Assembly (NCBI RefSeq): GCF_022965805.1 | Contig: NC_133106.1 | Location: 34,399,913-34,463,912 of the forward strand | Length of the DNA stretch: 64,000 bases | Direction: 5' to 3' | Source of the DNA: Primulina eburnea | Taxonomy: Eukaryota; Streptophyta; Magnoliopsida; Lamiales; Gesneriaceae | Part shown: positions 63,171-64,000 of the stretch, piece after piece | Layout of the letters: every line of letters starts with the position of its first letter | How positions within the stretch are numbered: position 1 is the stretch's first letter | Notes under the pieces: generated by a model | What the model was told of the DNA's origin: nothing | The model's input: only the letters and a program-made list of their open reading frames with translations | Database searches by the model: none | Position numbers and translations under genes: made by a program

Positions 63171-64000
63171 CGGACGTTTTGGAGAACTGAGAAGCTATGG
63201 AGCATCAAATGAACTCCTACTTGCTGTACAATTTATCATCATTCAAGAAATGTATGCAATACATATTTACTACTAACTTTCTAAATTGTGAGAGAAGTCA
63301 TCAGAGTGTCCAGCTGCATCACCTTTGCGAACCCGAGCCACGAGTTGTGCTTCTTCTCACTGAGTTGCACAAGACCAATCGAATGCTTCTGCATAGATGC
63401 AGCATCAAAGGTTATCAAATCTGCATTCTCCCGAGAGACGATGCTCCAATTTCAGTGCTCTGCAGAAGAGAAGGCTTTGAGTTTGCTCCACATACACAAA
63501 GCTACATGCAAAACGTGTTTGAGTGCAAAAATTCGAAAAATGGACGATCTATCAAGCCATAAGGCCCATAACCATCACCCGTCCCCATGGTAATTCAAAA
63601 ACAGTAATATTTGGTTGCTTTTTGGGAAAATAAATGTTTTATTTTCGAAAACCGAAAACAAACCATTTGCAGTTCATTAGTAGGCAAGGTCCAAGAATTT
63701 GGTGATTTATTTCATGCAGCCGCTGCTGAAAATAAACGGTTGTTATTAGATCAATATGTTTTTTTTTTAAAAAAACTATAGATCATGCTTTTAGATCAAC
63801 ACCTTTTTATGTCATACATTATCAGACAAGTAGAAACAGTGTTGGAGGCAGGAGGATTTACTAAAACTTGAGCAGCAGCTTAAATAATTTTTCATAATTG
63901 AAACATGACAACAGTAAGATTAAATTACAGCAATACAAAACTAACATACTGTGAAATACAAGTACTTGCCAGAGATTTGGGAAGGGAACACGTTCCAGAA
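63171..64000. other. Unidentified terminal stretch, possible exon(s)
   Basis: The base composition at 63290-63560 is coding-like and open in two plus-strand frames. The minus strand also reads openly over about 63300-63440 and ends at a possible GT donor. None of the readings resembles a family I know. A possible last minus-strand exon lies near 63630-63725, after a TTTTCAG acceptor. The gene, if real, would extend past the window end. Confidence 0.25.

Noticed and set aside
62865..63276. 134-residue open frame as a gene
   Set aside because: The protein is low complexity and follows the minisatellite; it overlaps an LTR-like block.

Overview
The window is nuclear DNA from a flowering plant. 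It is very AT-rich between genes. Its seven genes have GT-AG introns and encode plant-specific families, and the spacers are full of plant transposable elements (TRIM, Helitron, MULE- and hAT-type MITEs, copia remnants). Protein similarity and the repeat types suggest a eudicot, probably an asterid and perhaps Lamiales. That placement is an impression from recalled sequences, not a search.

Seven protein-coding genes could be reconstructed exon by exon, with splice phases that sum correctly: (1) 3-hydroxy-3-methylglutaryl-CoA synthase, + strand, 12 exons, 463 aa; (2) a secreted cucumisin-type subtilase, + strand, 10 exons, 742 aa; (3) the bifunctional UDP-rhamnose epimerase/reductase NRS/ER, - strand, 2 exons, 300 aa; (4) a class II KNOX homeobox gene of the KNAT7 type, - strand, 5 exons, 293 aa; (5) a MINDY-family deubiquitinase, - strand, 12 exons, about 732 aa, ending in a CaaX-like motif; (6) a SOC1/TM3-clade MADS-box gene, + strand, 7 exons, 207 aa; (7) a STAY-GREEN Mg-dechelatase, + strand, 4 exons, 240 aa. 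All look intact. They do not form one pathway: they cover mevalonate synthesis, extracellular proteolysis, cell-wall sugar supply, secondary-wall transcription, ubiquitin editing, flowering and chlorophyll breakdown.

Layout: 1-2.9 kb is spacer with a small Helitron and a MITE. 3.0-6.8 kb is HMGS. 6.8-9.8 kb is spacer ending in a minus-strand TRIM array. 9.9-13.1 kb is the subtilase, convergent with NRS/ER (14.6-16.6 kb). 16.7-26.0 kb is a transposon island: two MITEs, a second TRIM array, then a 6.5-kb Helitron holding a 1,100-bp tandem triplication and a decayed copia pol. 26.5-29.7 kb is KNAT7. 29.7-35.5 kb is spacer. 35.5-44.5 kb is the MINDY gene. 44.6-49.6 kb is spacer. 49.7-54.6 kb is the MADS gene. 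54.6-59.5 kb is spacer with an 874-bp hAT-type MITE just upstream of STAY-GREEN (59.5-61.1 kb). The last 2.9 kb has one MITE, a GC-richer LTR-like block and an unidentified terminal stretch.

The most interesting content is in the mobile elements. Two TRIM arrays each have the form LTR-internal-LTR-internal-LTR within perfect 5-bp target duplications. A MITE family of about 182 bp has 9-bp target duplications at six sites. The Helitron has duplicated 5' ends and an exact 1,100-bp period. No CRISPR array, bacterial operon, rRNA or convincing tRNA gene is present.
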